A DNA stretch of 8,053 bases, taken from assembly GCA_964545715.1 (NCBI GenBank), contig CAZJHX010000268.1:1-8053 (forward strand). The letters run 5' to 3'. Source of the stretch: CAZJHX01 sp964545715. GTDB taxonomy: Bacteria; Myxococcota_A; UBA9042; GCA-2863065. Below the pieces are notes generated by a model. It did no database searches. It was not told the origin of the DNA and worked only from the letters and a program-made list of their open reading frames with translations. Of this stretch, positions 7,851 through 8,053 are shown piece by piece (the stretch's first letter is position 1; every line of letters begins with the position of its first letter). A program made the translations under genes and the position numbers.

Positions 7851-8053
7851 ATGCGCGTTCTCGCCACGGCCGACTGGATCGTCATCGTCACCTACCTGAC
7901 GATCTCCATGGGCGTGGGCCTGATCTGGTCAAAGAAGGCCGGCGAGTCGATGACGGACTTCTTTTTGTCCGGCCGCACCCTGCCCTGGTGGCTGGCCGGT
8001 TTTTTTATTGATTCGTCGAACTTCTAGATCTACACACCGCTGGCGATCACACG
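7851..8053 (+). CDS. Sodium:solute symporter family protein, N-terminal part, cut by the window end and corrupted near 8000
   Basis: The ATG at 7851 opens a frame whose first 49 residues fit the start of the solute:sodium symporter (SSS) family. There is a first membrane helix (about 8-26, WIVIVTYLTISMGVGLIW), a short charged loop, then the signature DFFLSGRTLPWWLAG (36-50). These integral membrane proteins use the sodium gradient to import sugars, amino acids or other small solutes. The substrate cannot be told from so short a piece. The signature is unlike that of acetate permease ActP, so a link to acs should not be assumed. From 8000 the translation turns into nonsense with an in-frame TAG at 8025-8027, then TPLAIT (8034-8051) resumes in the same frame, as expected after the conserved second-helix segment. 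I read the stop as a sequence error, not a pseudogene. No Shine-Dalgarno site is visible, so translation may be coupled to the lipoprotein gene. Confidence 0.8.
8000..8035. other. Probable sequencing or adapter artefact inside the symporter gene
   Basis: A T7 run (8000-8006) is followed by 29 bases (8007-8035) that align without gaps to the 29-base Illumina P5 adapter at 22 positions, including the last ten (AGATCTACAC, 8026-8035). The stretch breaks the conserved symporter sequence and introduces a TAG stop, while the flanks on both sides remain in frame. It is therefore best treated as unreliable sequence and not as biology. Confidence 0.6.

Noticed and set aside
7851..8027. Symporter gene as a true pseudogene or a 58-residue small protein
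   Set aside because: Conserved family sequence resumes in frame after the TAG, and the interrupted stretch resembles adapter or miscalled bases, so sequence error explains it better.
7851..8053. Acetate permease (ActP) acting with acs
   Set aside because: The DFFLSGRTLPWWLAG and TPLAIT segments fit a different SSS branch from ActP, and the gene is on the opposite strand from acs in a separate transcription unit.

Overview
The window is a GC-rich bacterial segment (about two-thirds G+C by eye) with four protein genes. Two are on the minus strand and two on the plus strand, diverging from a 70-base gap at 6363-6432. The exported lipoprotein implies a bacterium with a lipoprotein-sorting envelope. 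The overall style (very high GC3, a large full-length Lhr helicase, an orphan Cys-rich lipoprotein) would suit a deltaproteobacterial/Myxococcota-like diderm, but nothing here fixes the lineage and I hold that weakly.

Minus strand: a 1447-residue Lhr-family ATP-dependent helicase (2019-6362, GTG start) is followed after only 13 bases by acetyl-CoA synthetase Acs (56-2005). Acs has its own good Shine-Dalgarno sequence in the gap. The two are probably co-transcribed, although one belongs to nucleic-acid repair and the other to acetate metabolism. Both look intact, with all expected motifs.

Plus strand: an unrecognised 470-residue lipoprotein (6433-7845) carries a lipobox, eight further cysteines and TPR-like helices. 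Five bases after its stop is the first part of a sodium:solute symporter gene (7851 to the window end). The close packing suggests a small envelope operon of a lipoprotein plus a membrane transporter.

The divergent gap holds an imperfect dyad (6365-6387) over candidate -10 boxes for both directions, so the two gene pairs could share a control point. No gene-free stretch exceeds 300 bases. Both ends of the window look like unreliable sequence: a G10 tract, a GC palindrome and a T7-A-T7 tract at the left, and at the right a T7 tract plus a segment resembling an Illumina P5 adapter that puts a stop codon into the symporter. I found no CRISPR array, tRNA, rRNA, insertion sequence or prophage gene, and no convincing novel multi-gene system. 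The lipoprotein is the only protein here whose role I cannot assign.
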